A DNA stretch of 64,000 nucleotides from Bolinopsis microptera (lineage: Eukaryota; Ctenophora; Tentaculata; Lobata; Bolinopsidae), in NCBI RefSeq assembly GCF_026151205.1, contig NC_087079.1, forward strand, positions 15,004,445 through 15,068,444. The letters run 5' to 3'. Position numbers and translations under genes: made by a program. Below the pieces are notes generated by a model. It was not told the origin of the DNA. It ran no database searches and saw nothing but the letters and a program-made list of their open reading frames with translations. This document shows, one piece after another, positions 1-12,699 of this stretch (the stretch's first letter is position 1; each line of letters starts with the position of its first letter).

Positions 1-1900
1 CGAAGGCGCCAAAAAAGGGCGATGTCAATTGCGCAAAACTGTACCATACTTATAGTCAAAATTTCTACCCAAGTTAAATTTGTTTTTGATGGGTCCCTTG
101 AGTTATCCCAAGTATCAAACCCCGGGGTGGAAGTATTTTAGACGGGAATGTTTTCGGATCCTTGATTACTTTTAATTTTCGATAATTTTCGTAATTTATT
201 TGGTTGTAATGACAAAAATTCAAAACATTCTCAAAAACTGACGAATAATGACAGGTGAGGCTGGAGTAATAGCACTTAAAAGGAATTCATTACTTACTAA
301 AGAATGCAGCACTCGGTGGAGGAATATCCGTAAACTCACAGTAAACTCTGGTGCAGATCCTCCCCAGTAAACTCACAGTAAACTCTGGTTCAGATCCTCG
401 GATGGGCGTGGTCTAGGGGCGTGGTTACTCTGTAATGTGGGCCTGCTCGTGCGAATAGTCTGCTAACAATCCTTATCATAAAGCGTTCACTCCTAGAGGC
501 AGTGGTGGGTTAACATTCAGTGTACAATAACTACATAATATGGGGATTACTGAGATTACTATAAAGCAGTTCCAGATAATATGTCATTATGTAGGGCTCA
601 CCTTTATAACTTTATAATAACTCTGTGTTGCTCTGTCACATCATTTGTATGTCAGAATTACTGAAAAACTGTGGGAATAATTGTTAATAAACACGATTTA
701 TTCAGTATCCAGTTCTTCAAACTTGTATTAGTTATGTAATTGTAAGGATAGCCAATAACCATACGATTGCAGCAATAAATTTATCAAATTAGTACAGCTT
801 TTAATTGATGTTTTGGGACAAAGTGAGAGTCTCCACTCAGTTTTTCGAACAAACATTTTGTCCCAAAACATCAATTATATGATCAACCCACTCAAAAGAG
901 CGAATACAGATTATCAGTGCAGTTTTTGTTTAGTTAGAAAATTGTACGACTTAATTATTTTTCTCTGTTCAACGAATCAATGATTATTATATTAATTATA
1001 GTGGTTCGATAAATAGTTTTGAAATAATCATTTAACCAAATCTGCCTTCGTGAAGCCTGACCCCAATGTGATAATTATGGACATTTTAACGTCCAACATT
1101 AGCGCTTAGCTCCCATTACATCGGCATTAGAAACCAGGATATCTTGTATTAAATGCTGTAATTGCTACTCACGAGAGCGCAAAAAGGCGTGGTTACATAA
1201 CTCATGCTCTACCCCTACAAGTGGAGCTCTAATCAGACGCGGAGTGATTTTGAATTAGATGTCGCGAAGGCGCCAAAAAAGGGCGATGTCAATTGCGCAA
1301 AACTGTACCATACTTATAGTCAAAATTTCTACCCAAGTTAAATTTGTTTTTGATGGGTCCCTTGAGATATCCCAAGTATCAAACCCCGGGGTGGAAGTAT
1401 TTTAGACGGGAATGTTTTCAGATCCTTGATTACTTTTAATTTTCGATAATTTTCGTAATTTATTTGGTTGTAATGACAAAAATTCAAAACATTCTCAAAA
1501 ACTGACGAATAATGACAGGTGAGGCTGGAGTAATAGCACTTAAAAGGAATTCATTACTTACTAAAGAATGCAGCACTCGGTGGAGGAATATCCGTAAACT
1601 CACAGTAAACTCTGGTTCAGATCCTCCCCAGTAAACTCACAGTAAACTCTGGTTCAGATCCTCGGATGGGCGTGGTCTAGGGGCGTGGTTACTCTGTAAT
1701 GTGGGCCTGCTCGTGCGAATAGTCTGCTAACAATCCTTATCATAAAGGGTTCACTCCTAAATCCTAGAGGCAGTGGTGGGTTAACATTCAGTGTACAATA
1801 ACTACATAATATGGGGATTACTGAGATTACTATAAAGCAGTTCCAGATAATATGTCATTATGTAGGGCTCACCTTTATAATAACTCTGTGTTGCTCTTTT
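1..1900. repeat. 1264-bp tandem repeat, about 1.5 copies
   Basis: The sequence beginning at position 1 starts again at 1265 and runs nearly identically to about 1890, giving a period of 1264 bp. The second copy carries a few substitutions and a short insertion near 1760. Inside each copy a 35-bp block with the core GTAAACTCACAGTAAACTC is itself repeated twice (around 330-400 and 1595-1660). No open reading frame of interest is present. The left edge of the window cuts the array, so the true copy number is unknown. It is either a satellite-like array or a recent segmental duplication. Confidence 0.85.
803..876. repeat. Perfect 20-bp inverted repeat (hairpin)
   Basis: Arms 803-822 and 857-876 are perfect reverse complements around a 34-base loop. 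The left arm contains GATGTTTTGGGACAAA. It lies inside the 1264-bp repeat unit, beyond the part covered by the second copy. It could be the stem of a small foldback element. Confidence 0.8.
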
Positions 1901-1992
1901 GAACTTTTGAATAACTATCGTATCGTTTCTTATTGTCACGTCATGATATTATAAGTTATAATTAATACAGGTAAACCTCAAACTTTGGCGCG

Positions 1993-2051
1993 TAATAATT
2001 CAGCAACGTAAGGTCAGATTTTTATTCTGACCTTACGTTGCTGAATTATTA
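1993..2051. repeat. Perfect 26-bp inverted repeat (hairpin)
   Basis: Arms 1993-2018 and 2026-2051 are perfect reverse complements with a 7-base T-rich loop. The arm core is GCAACGTAAGGTCAGA. This is a very stable potential cruciform or hairpin. It sits just after the 1264-bp repeats and just before a dispersed repeat shared with 29 kb. Confidence 0.85.
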
Positions 2052-2180
2052 ATTACAACACTACTAATCTATTACATTTATTGAGAATTATGTAATGTAA
2101 TGTGATGGAAATATTATAAACGGGCATATCCTGTCCAAACCCAGGATGCACTACATGAAGAATTCGTTATAGCTTTGTTT
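2048..2180. repeat. Dispersed repeat, copy A (second copy at 29035-29160)
   Basis: About 115 bp here match 29035-29160 at high identity, including the shared core CATATCCTGTCCAAACCCAG. The homology begins near ATTACATTTATTGAGAATT and ends near the TTTG after the AAGAATT block. No coding potential is seen. It is probably a short interspersed or MITE-like family member. Confidence 0.75.
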
Positions 2181-2631
2181 GAAAAGCATTAATAAGTATT
2201 CTTCCATCTCTGCGCCCCTCACAGTGACCAAAATTAATTAACATATATTATATCGAATGAGTATTGAGTACTGCTGTGTAATGATGGGTTATGCTATCAG
2301 TAAGGATACTGACTCAGTATTCTTGTTGTATCCTTGATGTGTAAATGACATTACATCAAGAAAGGGGATATTTTCTGCCATTGCCTCATTGTAAACACAA
2401 TTTATAATTAAGTATTACGCAAATTGTTTATGTTATGTACATTTGAGTACACTATACTATACAGAGTTCACAAATCAGACTGGCCCTTGGGATCAGTGAT
2501 CACTTAAAATTCAACACTTTCATTTTTCATAAGCTTTTTAATTGTGTTAAGTCCGTATGTGACAGGGGTATTTTGAGCTATACCAACTAAGTGGCCAATT
2601 AGATTTACCAATAGTTCGGTTACGTTAGAAT

Positions 2632-2726
2632 TCTAGTCAGTGACAGAATGTAGCAAGTCCTGCAAGTCCAGCTGTTCACGCTATGTTTCTAGTCAGTGAC
2701 AGAATGTAGCAAGTCCTGCAAGTCCA
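2632..2726. repeat. 39-bp direct repeat, 56-bp period
   Basis: A 39-bp block containing AGTCAGTGACAGAATGTAGC occurs at 2632-2670 and again at 2688-2726, directly before the CTGT microsatellite. Confidence 0.85.
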
Positions 2727-2728
2727 CA

Positions 2729-3011
<283 letters not shown>

Positions 3012-3524
3012 GGTTAATCAAGAAGACGGTAAGAGTTACGGGGCTGGTTTTTTTCGGTATAGTGCCGACAAAACTATGAGGAAGCCAAATGATTAAGGTT
3101 TTTTAAATCTGCCGGTGGTAAGTTTTGTACCACAAATGTGACATAAAATGGCTCACATTTTCTTCCTCCTCGCTCTCTCTCCCATTACTGCATATTATGT
3201 AGCGTTGGTAAATATATCATAATTAGGTTAGCCTCGATATATATACTGTCATGACCGCAAACGTCAGATTTATGTACAACTTATAAAGCAATATGATCCC
3301 TTAAATACTTATTTGTAGAGATATTGACAAAAATCAGTTATTTTGGCTACACGCATGAGGAAAGATACCAAATTGGGCAACTACTTTGGTCTTTTTTTGC
3401 CGAGTATTGTGCTCAAGTTATCAAAATGTGCAGTTGTAGATCGGGTGTTCTCTTCCAACATGGGTTTTCGGCATAAATCCAGAAGCACCCGGTTCATGGG
3501 TACATAATTTCTACAAGTTCTTAA

Positions 3525-4700
3525 AGTTAGATCCGGCATGGTGTAAAGTCTATATCATAGTGTTATCTGGTCCTAAAAAGTTGCAAGATATTCAAGTTCA
3601 CCATTTAACGAAGATTGTAGGTTATCTATTATTCTTTACATGATTATTGACTCAACTTCATAGTCGAAACCTGTATTCTTTAAAATATTTAACGGATGGG
3701 CTTTCAAGCTCCAGACAGTAGAAAGGTAGAAGTTGGAGTTCAAGGCATTTACAACTACAGCCTCCAAACCTTTATGAACCACCTAAACGTAAACACTAAA
3801 GAAAAAAAGGGCTGTATGAAGATCGTTAAAATTAGCATGAGGGCATCGTACACCATCTATCTGTCCAGAAACACTATCTATATCGTATGGGCAGATGATT
3901 GGGAGTTAGTCAAGAGGCTAGTAATAGCATAGTAGGAGAGTATTTGGACCCATAAAACATGTTTGATACCGTTATGAAATATGAACCCCTCATAACCGGG
4001 GACTACCATGAAAGTGATATCGCTGTGTCGTTGAAAGACCGTACTACCCGTCAAAGATGTACCTCATCACGACAAGCAGTTATGCTTGTAGGTGAATACT
4101 GAATATGCACTAATATAGTTGAACTACTGTATAATACTCCATTCAAAATAAACCGATTCAAAATATTTAATAATATGAAGTAGCTATTGAATGGTGAAAA
4201 TTCTAATATGGTGAGCAACGAAAGCTCACTTTGGCAATTCATTTACCAATAACGTTTACTTGCAATCAATATAAGATATCACTAAATCTGCGATCCTGAA
4301 GCCCGCAGTCACTGGGCACGAGGTCATTGGGCATAATACTCATTTATGCTCTATAGCACGAAGCACTGCATAGCAGGGCCGGGCACAATTATATTACAAC
4401 GTCCTGGGGTCAGTTTTGTTCCTAAAAATCAGGTGTATGCGTCTTGAATCAGGATGCCATGAATCTGTATAAGTTTTAAGTAGTTTCATTCTACGTTTAA
4501 TATTATTATTTGGTCGTTTACGTTAAAGTTATATTTGACCATCTTATAGCCTCACCCTAAAAAATCCCACTTACTCAATATGTAAAGGCAGGATAACCTA
4601 CAATCTTTGTTTTATTAGTAAACTTGAATATCTTGCAATATCTTGAATATCTAATGCTATAATATAGACTTTAAACCATGCCGGATGTAACTTTAAGAAA
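3525..4700. mobile_element. Foldback/MITE-like element with about 100-bp inverted ends (copy 1)
   Basis: Bases about 3525-3626 and 4592-4700 are imperfect inverted repeats sharing GATCCGGCATGG, TTGCAAGATATTCAAG and AAGATTGTAGGTTATC in opposite orientation. The interior holds a 78-codon plus-strand frame (3696-3932) that I do not recognise. The element is repeated in the second duplication copy at about 7931-9106. Exact ends and target-site duplications could not be fixed by eye. Confidence 0.6.
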
Positions 4701-5002
4701 TCATGGATCTAAAAGAGAATGATGTGGAGGTAAGAGGGGGTATTTAGTAGTTAGAAATCAGATCGATGTAGCGGAAAAAAGCAAACCCTAGCATTTAGTA
4801 AAGAGAGCAAAAAGTGATTTTATAACCAAACTCATACAATTGTCTCGCCCATCGCCTGACATTTTAGGGTTTTTAGCCCCTATCAACTCTAATTTAAAAC
4901 TTAATTGAAGCAAATATTTGTCGCTTTGCCCTTATCAGAGGGTCTATCATTTTGAAGTACAATCGAGATCGGCTTTTATCTCCTCTGAGTAACACAAGTT
5001 AT

Positions 5003-5036
5003 TGCCGACGTTTCGCCCACATGGCTCCTTCAAGTT
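5003..5036 (-). ncRNA. Weak hammerhead-ribozyme-like motif
   Basis: The minus strand reads TTGAAGGAGCC, a short loop, then GGGCGAAACGTCGG. The GAAAC-GTC part and the small stem before it resemble the 3' half of hammerhead ribozymes carried by some retroelements. The first conserved box (CTGATGA) is not intact. The duplicate near 9409-9442 has a substitution in the stem. It could equally be chance. Confidence 0.2.
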
Positions 5037-5544
5037 CAAAGGCGGAAACATATACTTCGTTACGTAATAATGTCCTGGTAAATATCCATATGAAGGTAAA
5101 ACTCTAAATAATAATAATATGGTCTGTTAAAAGGGAAAAGGTTTTAAAATGTACAAAAGGTACAAAAGTTCAAAGCAATAAATTGAGGTTAGGCCATAGA
5201 ATCTAAAATTACTGTCCATTATTTTAGAGCTAAAACTACGCCCACACACAGCGTCCAAATAACAGGTACAACACACAGTGTGACTGTACTTCCTTCTTCC
5301 TATCACTTTCAAGAAATCTTTCGAGGACTTCATATTTGAACGGTTCATCAGGAATTTCTTTTATGTCAGAGTGTGAGATAATTTAAAACGTTTAAAATGA
5401 TACTTCATGCTTGACCCGTGCTGTTCTCTAGAACTTTAAGGGTGTGAATTGTGAATCTAATTTTGCTTAAGCATGAAATCCAGCCCTTCTCGTTGGCTAA
5501 TATTGGTCACGTTATCTATCAGCTGACCGTACCTCGTGACTGGG

Positions 5545-7400
5545 TCACTCGGTGACCACGTGCCCGACTGACTGGTGCCGTACCATAACGTTAGGTGTGG
5601 CTTCTTCAACAATGTCAGGGTGAAGTGTGACGGGTGGGTCTTTATCGATGTTACTTGAACTGTCCAGGTGTGTGGTATCTTCCTTCTCCTGTTTAAAGAT
5701 CAATTCAGCCCCTGGCTCTGATGATACATGAGTCTTTTCTGTAGAAGGCTGATTAGGTGGAGATATGACAGTAACGAGATTTGGTGAATAATTACTACAG
5801 TCATATCTCTTCAGCTTGGAGATATTTACCACCTTTTCTAAGACGAGTCTCAAACTTTGGTTTAGCCGTTTGTTGGTCCGCTCAGCTTCCGATGAAGATC
5901 AACACTCATAAACCATATGTGTATTTGCAGTTCAGAGACTTCAGCACGGCTTGATAGAATGTTGCGCGGAAACCACGGGCATTATCGCTGATTATCTCCC
6001 TCGGGACACCATGAATCAGTACCCATTTATGCATAATCAAAGCAATGTTTTGTTCTGCTTTCTGACTGTTGTTGGCTGTAGCAACAACGTATCCGTAGTA
6101 AGCATCGGTCATGCTGATTGCTGAGGATATTATACTTGTTTCCTGAAGCTGCCAGACCAAGCTTCTCTGGTTCTATGTGGTCTAACACGAGAATGTCGTT
6201 GAATTGATGAGCTATGATGTGCTTTCTTTTGGCCTTGGAGTAAGCCTGCGGTTGTTTTACTCTTCCGCACGTGATGCAAGCTTTGACAAACAACTCTACG
6301 TCTGGGGACATTCCAGGCCAATAATAGTGTCTGCGACTAATGTCCAGTGTCAATTTTATTCTTGGGTGGTTTCCCATCAATGAGGCGTGGCACATCTGCA
6401 GAACGGCTTCTTTATTCTCATCGGGTAAGCAGATAAGCCATACATCTTCCTCCTGCACTTTGTTTTTCACAGGCACCCATTTCCGCATTATAATGCCGTT
6501 CGTTAGTTTCAACAAACTCAATTGTTTGAAGTAAGAAACCATTTCTTTAGGCGCTCTGAATTTTTGAATAGTTGGTGGCTTTTGTCCGTTGAGAAGCCAT
6601 TGCTTGACCACGCTTAAAATGGTGTCGCAACTTTGAGTATTTTGTATCGCTGAGATGAGATCGTCGGAAAAAAGTCGGGCATCTGATCTTCAGGGGACTG
6701 GTTCACTGGAGTTTCAATCGGCGGTGATATTACATTGTTAGGAATGGCATTGACTTTGACTGAACATCAATCAGATTGCACAAACATTTTTCCTGATCCA
6801 GTTTAGGAGGTTGAAGGCTGTGTGTATTGCTGACTCCGTTCAGCTTCAGTGTTTTGTTCCGTTGAGAGAAGAAACTGGGCGGTATGAGCCTCTGATTATC
6901 AGTTGATGTCACTTCCTCAGAGTTATTAGTCGACGACTTTCCATCGTTATATTCAAGTTTAGAGCTATCGTACGTCCCTGTGTGGTTAACCTTACCTTGG
7001 GCAGGTCTCTTCTCTTTTGGTATTCTTTTAAGCTCGTTCTGCGCATCGAAAATCGTAGTAACTCGATTAAAAAATTCTTCGTGCTTTCGTTGTTTCATGA
7101 TTATGAATCTGTGATACGGCTTCGTCCTCTTCGACCGGATCCTTCTCCCGATCGCACTGGGTTGCCACTTCTCTGAACTGTTTCTTGAACGGGAAACGGG
7201 AAATAAAATCAGCAATTGAGTTCTTGGCTCCTGAGAGATGCTCGAAGTCGAAGGAGTAGTCAGCAAGCGCTTATAATATCTTTCTTCTGAGTGTGGGGTT
7301 GTTCTTCGAGAATATCGTGTCGAGCCTGGTGATCAAACAAAGACAGTCAGTTTTAACTTTGAAATGGGTTCCTTTTTGATAAAGTTTCCAAAACTTAAAA
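5545..7400 (-). pseudogene. Ty3/gypsy-like pol relic: RNase H end, integrase and C-terminal part (copy 1)
   Basis: Read on the minus strand, this stretch encodes broken pieces of an LTR-retrotransposon polyprotein. Near 7210-7260 a frame gives the end of RNase H (FEHLSGAKNSIADFISR, the usual H-x-x-G-x-x-N-x-x-A-D-x-x-S-R pattern). Bases 6027-6611 give the integrase zinc-binding H-H-C-C module (GNHP, YYWPGM, CITCGR). Bases 5906-6160 give part of the integrase core, with the D-N-x-x-x-x-F pattern. Bases 5545-5853 give the linker after the core, containing SKLKRYD. Frameshifts and stops separate the pieces, so it is not functional. Gag and LTRs were not recognised. Family assignment is by motif only. 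Confidence 0.8.
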
Positions 7401-10400
7401 GTCTGTCTGTCTGTCTGGGTTAATCAAGAAGACGGTAAGAGTTACGGGGCTGGTTTTTTTCGGTATAGTGCCGACAAAACTATGAGGAAGCCAAATGATT
7501 AAGGTTTTTTAAATCTGCCAGTGGTAAGTTTTGTACCACAAATGTGACATAAAATGGCTCACATTTTCTTCCTCCTCGCTCTCTCTCCCATTACTGCATA
7601 TTATGTAGCGTTGGTAAATATATCATAATTAGGTTAGCCTCGATATATATACTGTCATGACCGCAAACGTCAGATTTATGTACAACTTATAAAGCAATAT
7701 GATCCCTTAAATACTTATTTGTAGAGATATTGACAAAAATCAGTTATTTTGGCTACACGCATGAGGAAAGATACCAAATTGGGCAACTACTTTGGTCTTT
7801 TTTTGCCGAGTATTGTGCTCAAGTTATCAAAATGTGCAGTTGTAGATCGGGTGTTCTCTTCCAACATGGGTTTTCGGCATAAATCCAGAAGCACCCGGTT
7901 CATGGGTACATAATTTCTACAAGTTCTTAAAGTTAGATCCGGCATGGTGTAAAGTCTATATCATAGTGTTATCTGGTCCTAAAAAGTTGCAAGATATTCA
8001 AGTTCACCATTTAACGAAGATTGTAGGTTATCTATTATTCTTTACATGATTATTGACTCAACTTCATAGTCGAAACCTGTATTCTTTAAAATATTTAACG
8101 GATGGGCTTTCAAGCTCCAGACAGTAGAAAGGTAGAAGTTGGAGTTCAAGGCATTTACAACTACAGCCTCCAAACCTTTATGAACCACCTAAACGTAAAC
8201 ACTAAAGAAAAAAAGGGCTGTATGAAGATCGTTAAAATTAGCATGAGGGCATCGTACACCATCTATCTGTCCAGAAACACTATCTATATCGTATGGGCAG
8301 ATGATTGGGAGTTAGTCAAGAGGCTAGTAATAGCATAGTAGGAGAGTATTTGGACCCATAAAACATGTTTGATACCGTTATGAAATATGAACCCCTCATA
8401 ACCGGGGACTACCATGAAAGTGATATCGCTGTGTCGTTGAAAGACCGTACTACCCGTCAAAGATGTACCTCATCACGACAAGCAGTTATGCTTGTAGGTG
8501 AATACTGAATATGCACTAATATAGTTGAACTACTGTATAATACTCCATTCAAAATAAACCGATTCAAAATATTTAATAATATGAAGTAGCTATTGAATGG
8601 TGAAAATTCTAATATGGTGAGCAACGAAAGCTCACTTTGGCAATTCAAACCAATAACGTTTACTTGCAATCAATATAAGATATCACTAAATCTGCGATCC
8701 TGAAGCCCGCAGTCACTGGGCACGAGGTCATTGGGCATAATACTCATTTATGCTCTATAGCACGAAGCACTGCATAGCAGGGCCGGGCACAATTATATTA
8801 CAACGTCCTGGGGTCAGTTTTGTTCCTAAAAATCAGGTGTATGCGTCTTGAATCAGGATGCCATGAATCTGTATAAGTTTTAAGTAGTTTCATTCTACGT
8901 TTAATATTATTATTTGGTCGTTTACGTTAAAGTTATATTTGACCATCTTATAGCCTCACCCTAAAAAATCCCACTTACTCAATATGTAAAGGCAGGATAA
9001 CCTACAATCTTTGTTTTATTAGTAAACTTGAATATCTTGCAATATCTTGAATATCTAATGCTATAATATAGACTTTAAACCATGCCGGATGTAACTTTAA
9101 GAAATCATGGATCTAAAAGAGAATGATGTGGAGGTAAGAGGGGGTATTTAGTAGTTAGAAATCAGATCGATGTAGCGGAAAAAAGCAAACCCTAGCATTT
9201 AGTAAAGAGAGCAAAAAGTGATTTTATAACCAAACTCATACAATTGTCTCGCCCATCGCCTGACATTTTAGGGTTTTTAGCCCCTATCAACTCTAATTTA
9301 AAACTTAATTGAAGCAAATATTTGTCGCTTTGCCCTTATCAGAGGGTCTATCATTTTGAAGTACAATCGAGATCGGCTTTTATCTCCTCTGAGTAACACA
9401 AGTTATTGCCGACGTTTCGTCCACATGGCTCCTTCAAGTTCAAAGGCGGAAACATATACTTCGTTACGTAATAATGTCCTGGTAAATATCCATATGAAGG
9501 TAAAACTCTAAATAACAATAATATGGTCTGTTAAAAGGGAAAAGGTTTCAAAATGTACAAAAGGTACAAAAGTTCAAAGCAATAAATTGAGGTTAGGCCA
9601 TAGAATCTAAAATTACTGTCCATTATTTTAGAGCTAAAACTACGCCCACACACAGCGTCCAAATAACAGGTACAACACACAGTGTGACTGTACTTCCTTC
9701 TTCCTATCACTTTCAAGAAATCTTTCGAGGACTTCATATTTGAACGGTTCATCAGGAATTTCTTTTATGTCAGAGTGTGAGATAATTTAAAACGTTTAAA
9801 ATGATACTTCATGCTTGACCCGTGCTGTTCTCTAGAACTTTAAGGGTGTGAATTGTGAATCTAATTTTGCTTAAGCATGAAATCCAGCCCTTCTCGTTGG
9901 CTAATATTGGTCACGTTATCTATCAGCTGACCGTACCTCGTGACTGGGTCACTCGGTGACCACGTGCCCGACTGACTGGTGCCGTACCATAACGTTAGGT
10001 GTGGCTTCTTCAACAATGTCAGGGTGAAGTGTGACGGGTGGGTCTTTATCGATGTTACTTGAACTGTCCAGGTGTGTGGTATCTTCCTTCTCCTGTTTAA
10101 AGATCAATTCAGCCCCTGGCTCTGATGATACATGAGTCTTTTCTGTAGAAGGCTGATTAGGTGGAGATATGACAGTAACGAGATTTGGTGAATAATTACT
10201 ACAGTCATATCTCTTCAGCTTGGAGATATCTACCACCTTTTCTAAGACGAGTCTCAAACTTTGGTTTATCCGTTTGTTGGTCCGCTCAGCTTCCGATGAA
10301 GATCAACATTCATGAACCATATGTGTATTTGCAGTTCAGAGACTTCAGCACGGCTTGATAGAATGTTGCGTGGAAACCACGGGCATTATCGCTGATTATC

Positions 10401-11788
10401 TCCCTCGGGACACCATGAATCAGTACCCATTTATGCATAATCAAAGCAATGTTTTGTTCTGCTTTCTGACTGTTGGTGGCTGCAACAACAACGTATCCGT
10501 AGTAAGCATCGGTCATGCTGAGGATATTATACTTGTTTCCTGAAGCTGCCAGACCAAGCTTCTCTGGTTCTATGTGGTCTAACACGAGAATGTCGTTGAA
10601 ATGATCTGTGCTTTCTTTTGGCCTTGGAGTAAGCCTACGGTTGTTTTACTCTTCCGCACGTGATGCAAGCTTTGACAAACAACTCTACGTCTGGGGACAT
10701 TCCAGGCCAATAATAGTGTCTGCGACTAATGTCCAGTGTCAATTTTATTCTTGGGTGGTTTCCCATCAATGAGGCGTGGCACATCTGCAGAACGGCTTCT
10801 TTATTCTCATCGGGTAAGCAGATAAGCCATACATCTTCCTCCTGCACTTTGTTTTTCACAGGCACCCATTTCCGCATTATAATGCCGTTCGTTAGTTTCA
10901 ACAAACTCAATTGTTTGAAGTAAGAAACCATTTCTTTAGGCGCTCTGAATTTTTGAATAGTTGGTGGCTTTTGTCCGTTGAGAAGCCATTGCTTGACCAC
11001 GCTTAAAATGGTGTCGCAACTTTGAGTATTTTGTATCGCTGAGATGAGATCGTCGGAAAAAAGTCGGGCATCTGATCTTCAGGGGACTGGTTCACTGGAG
11101 TTTCAATCGGCGGTGATATTACATTGTTAGAATGGCATTGACTTTGACTGAACATCAATCAGATTGCACAAACATTTTTCCTGATCCAGTTTAGGAGGTT
11201 GAAGGCTGTGTGTATTGCTGACTCCGTTCAGCTTCAGTGTTTTGTTCCGTTGAGAGAAGAAACTGGGCGGTATGAGCCTCTGATTATCAGTTGATGTCAC
11301 TTCCTCAGAGTTATTAGTCGACGACTTTCCATCGTTATATTCAAGTTTAGAGCTATCGTACGTCCCTGTGTGGTTAACCTTACCTTGGGCAGGTCTCTTC
11401 TCTTTTGGTATTCTTTTAAGCTCGTTCTGCGCATCGAAAATCGTAGTAACTCGATTAAAAAATTCTTCGTGCTTTCGTTGTTTCATGATTATGAATCTGT
11501 GATACGGCTTCGTCCTCTTCGACCGGATCCTTCTCCCGATCGCACTGGGTTGCCACTTCTCTGAACTGTTTCTTGAACGGGAAACGGGAAATAAAATCAG
11601 CAATTGAGTTCTTGGCTCCTGAGAGATGCTCGAAGTCGAAGGAGTAGTCAGCAAGCGCTTATAATATCTTTCCTCTGAGTGTGGGGTTGTTCTTCGAGAA
11701 TATCGTGTCGAGCCTGGTGATCAAACAAAGACAGTCAGTTTTAACTTTGAAATGGGTTCCTTTTTGATAAAGTTTCCAAAACTTAAAA
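7401..11788. repeat. 4.4-kb tandem duplication, copy 2
   Basis: This is the second copy of the 3011-7400 block, preceded by four remaining CTGT units (7402-7417). Identity is high enough for the same small reading frames to be present in both copies (for example 3696-3932 and 8102-8338). Either the duplication is recent or the assembly placed two haplotypes in tandem. Confidence 0.92.
7931..9106. mobile_element. Foldback/MITE-like element (copy 2)
   Basis: This is the duplicate of the element at 3525-4700, carried along by the 4.4-kb tandem duplication. It has the same inverted ends and the same internal 78-codon frame (8102-8338). Confidence 0.6.
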
Positions 11789-12660
11789 GCGTTGACCAGA
11801 GTGAGTAGTTCTAACTTGGTCTGTCCCCAGTTTGGAGGAATAGACTTTGAAAATTATCCAGCTACTCGCTGTTCACCGTTGATTCTTTGTGATAAGTGGG
11901 CTCCCATCCCAAACTTATTTCCCTCAACAACTAGTTCGTAGGACTGTTCCTTGTCGTGCAGGTCGGGTATACACAAGGTAATGCTGTTCGTCACAGCATC
12001 CTTCAACTTCTGCAGATTTTCTTCACATGCCTGAGTCCATCTGAATGTGACTCCTTTCCGCAATAACTGGTACATACAGTGAGTAAGACCAGCATATTGG
12101 GGAATCCATTTCCGATTGAAACCGAAGAACCCGAGCAAGCTTTGCAGGGACTTTCTATCTGTAAGGGCCTTTAAATCAGTAAGAGCCTTGACCCTGTCTT
12201 TGGTTATTCGCAATCCTTCTCCCGATTGTGTGATTCCGACAAAGTTAACTTCTTTTCGAAGGAATTAGTGAGATCTTCCTGGAGAAAGCTTCATTCCAGC
12301 TGCAGTGAGTCGTTGAAACACTATCTCAAGTCTGGATAATTAAGTGAGAGTATACTGTATCAGATGCTAACAATAAATCGTCTAGGAAGTAGACAATCGT
12401 CTAGGAAGTAGACAATTCCTAAGGCATTCCTGTGGGATACTGAAGGGAAAGGAAGCAGTTCTAACGAGCTCTTCTCAAACACAAGGATATAACTTGTGAA
12501 CTCGGCTAGTATATATGAAACATTTGTCATGGAGTTGTAGAGGGAGTTATGTGCCTCGCCGGGCTAAAGTAGTGGATGACCTTGCTGTACGGCAAGTTAA
12601 ACAAGGATCTGAAACTACTAGGTTTCGTACAGACTCAACTCTGCACCCGTGTCAATATGT
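9949..12660 (-). pseudogene. Ty3/gypsy-like pol relic: reverse transcriptase, RNase H and integrase (copy 2)
   Basis: This is the longer of the two relics. On the minus strand it starts with degenerate reverse-transcriptase sequence: an FLDD catalytic box near 12400, disturbed by a 19-bp duplication at 12376-12413. The RT thumb and RNase H onset follow at 11854-12213, with LLGFFGFNRKWIPQYA and FRWTQACEENLQKLKDAV, typical of Ty3/gypsy connection regions. The RNase H tail (about 11600), the integrase zinc module (10635-11000), the integrase core (10310-10585) and the C-terminal linker (9949-10257) come after it. Stops and frameshifts interrupt it throughout. The part after 11788 is unique to this copy. 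Its upstream end fades out around 12.6 kb. Confidence 0.82.
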
Positions 12661-12699
12661 TCATTATATGCAAGCCTCTTGATTTATATTACCTTTTAC

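Noticed and set aside
3696-3932. 78-codon plus-strand frame, repeated at 8102-8338
   Set aside because: It is conserved between copies only because the whole 4.4-kb block is duplicated. No known domain, and it lies inside a foldback element.
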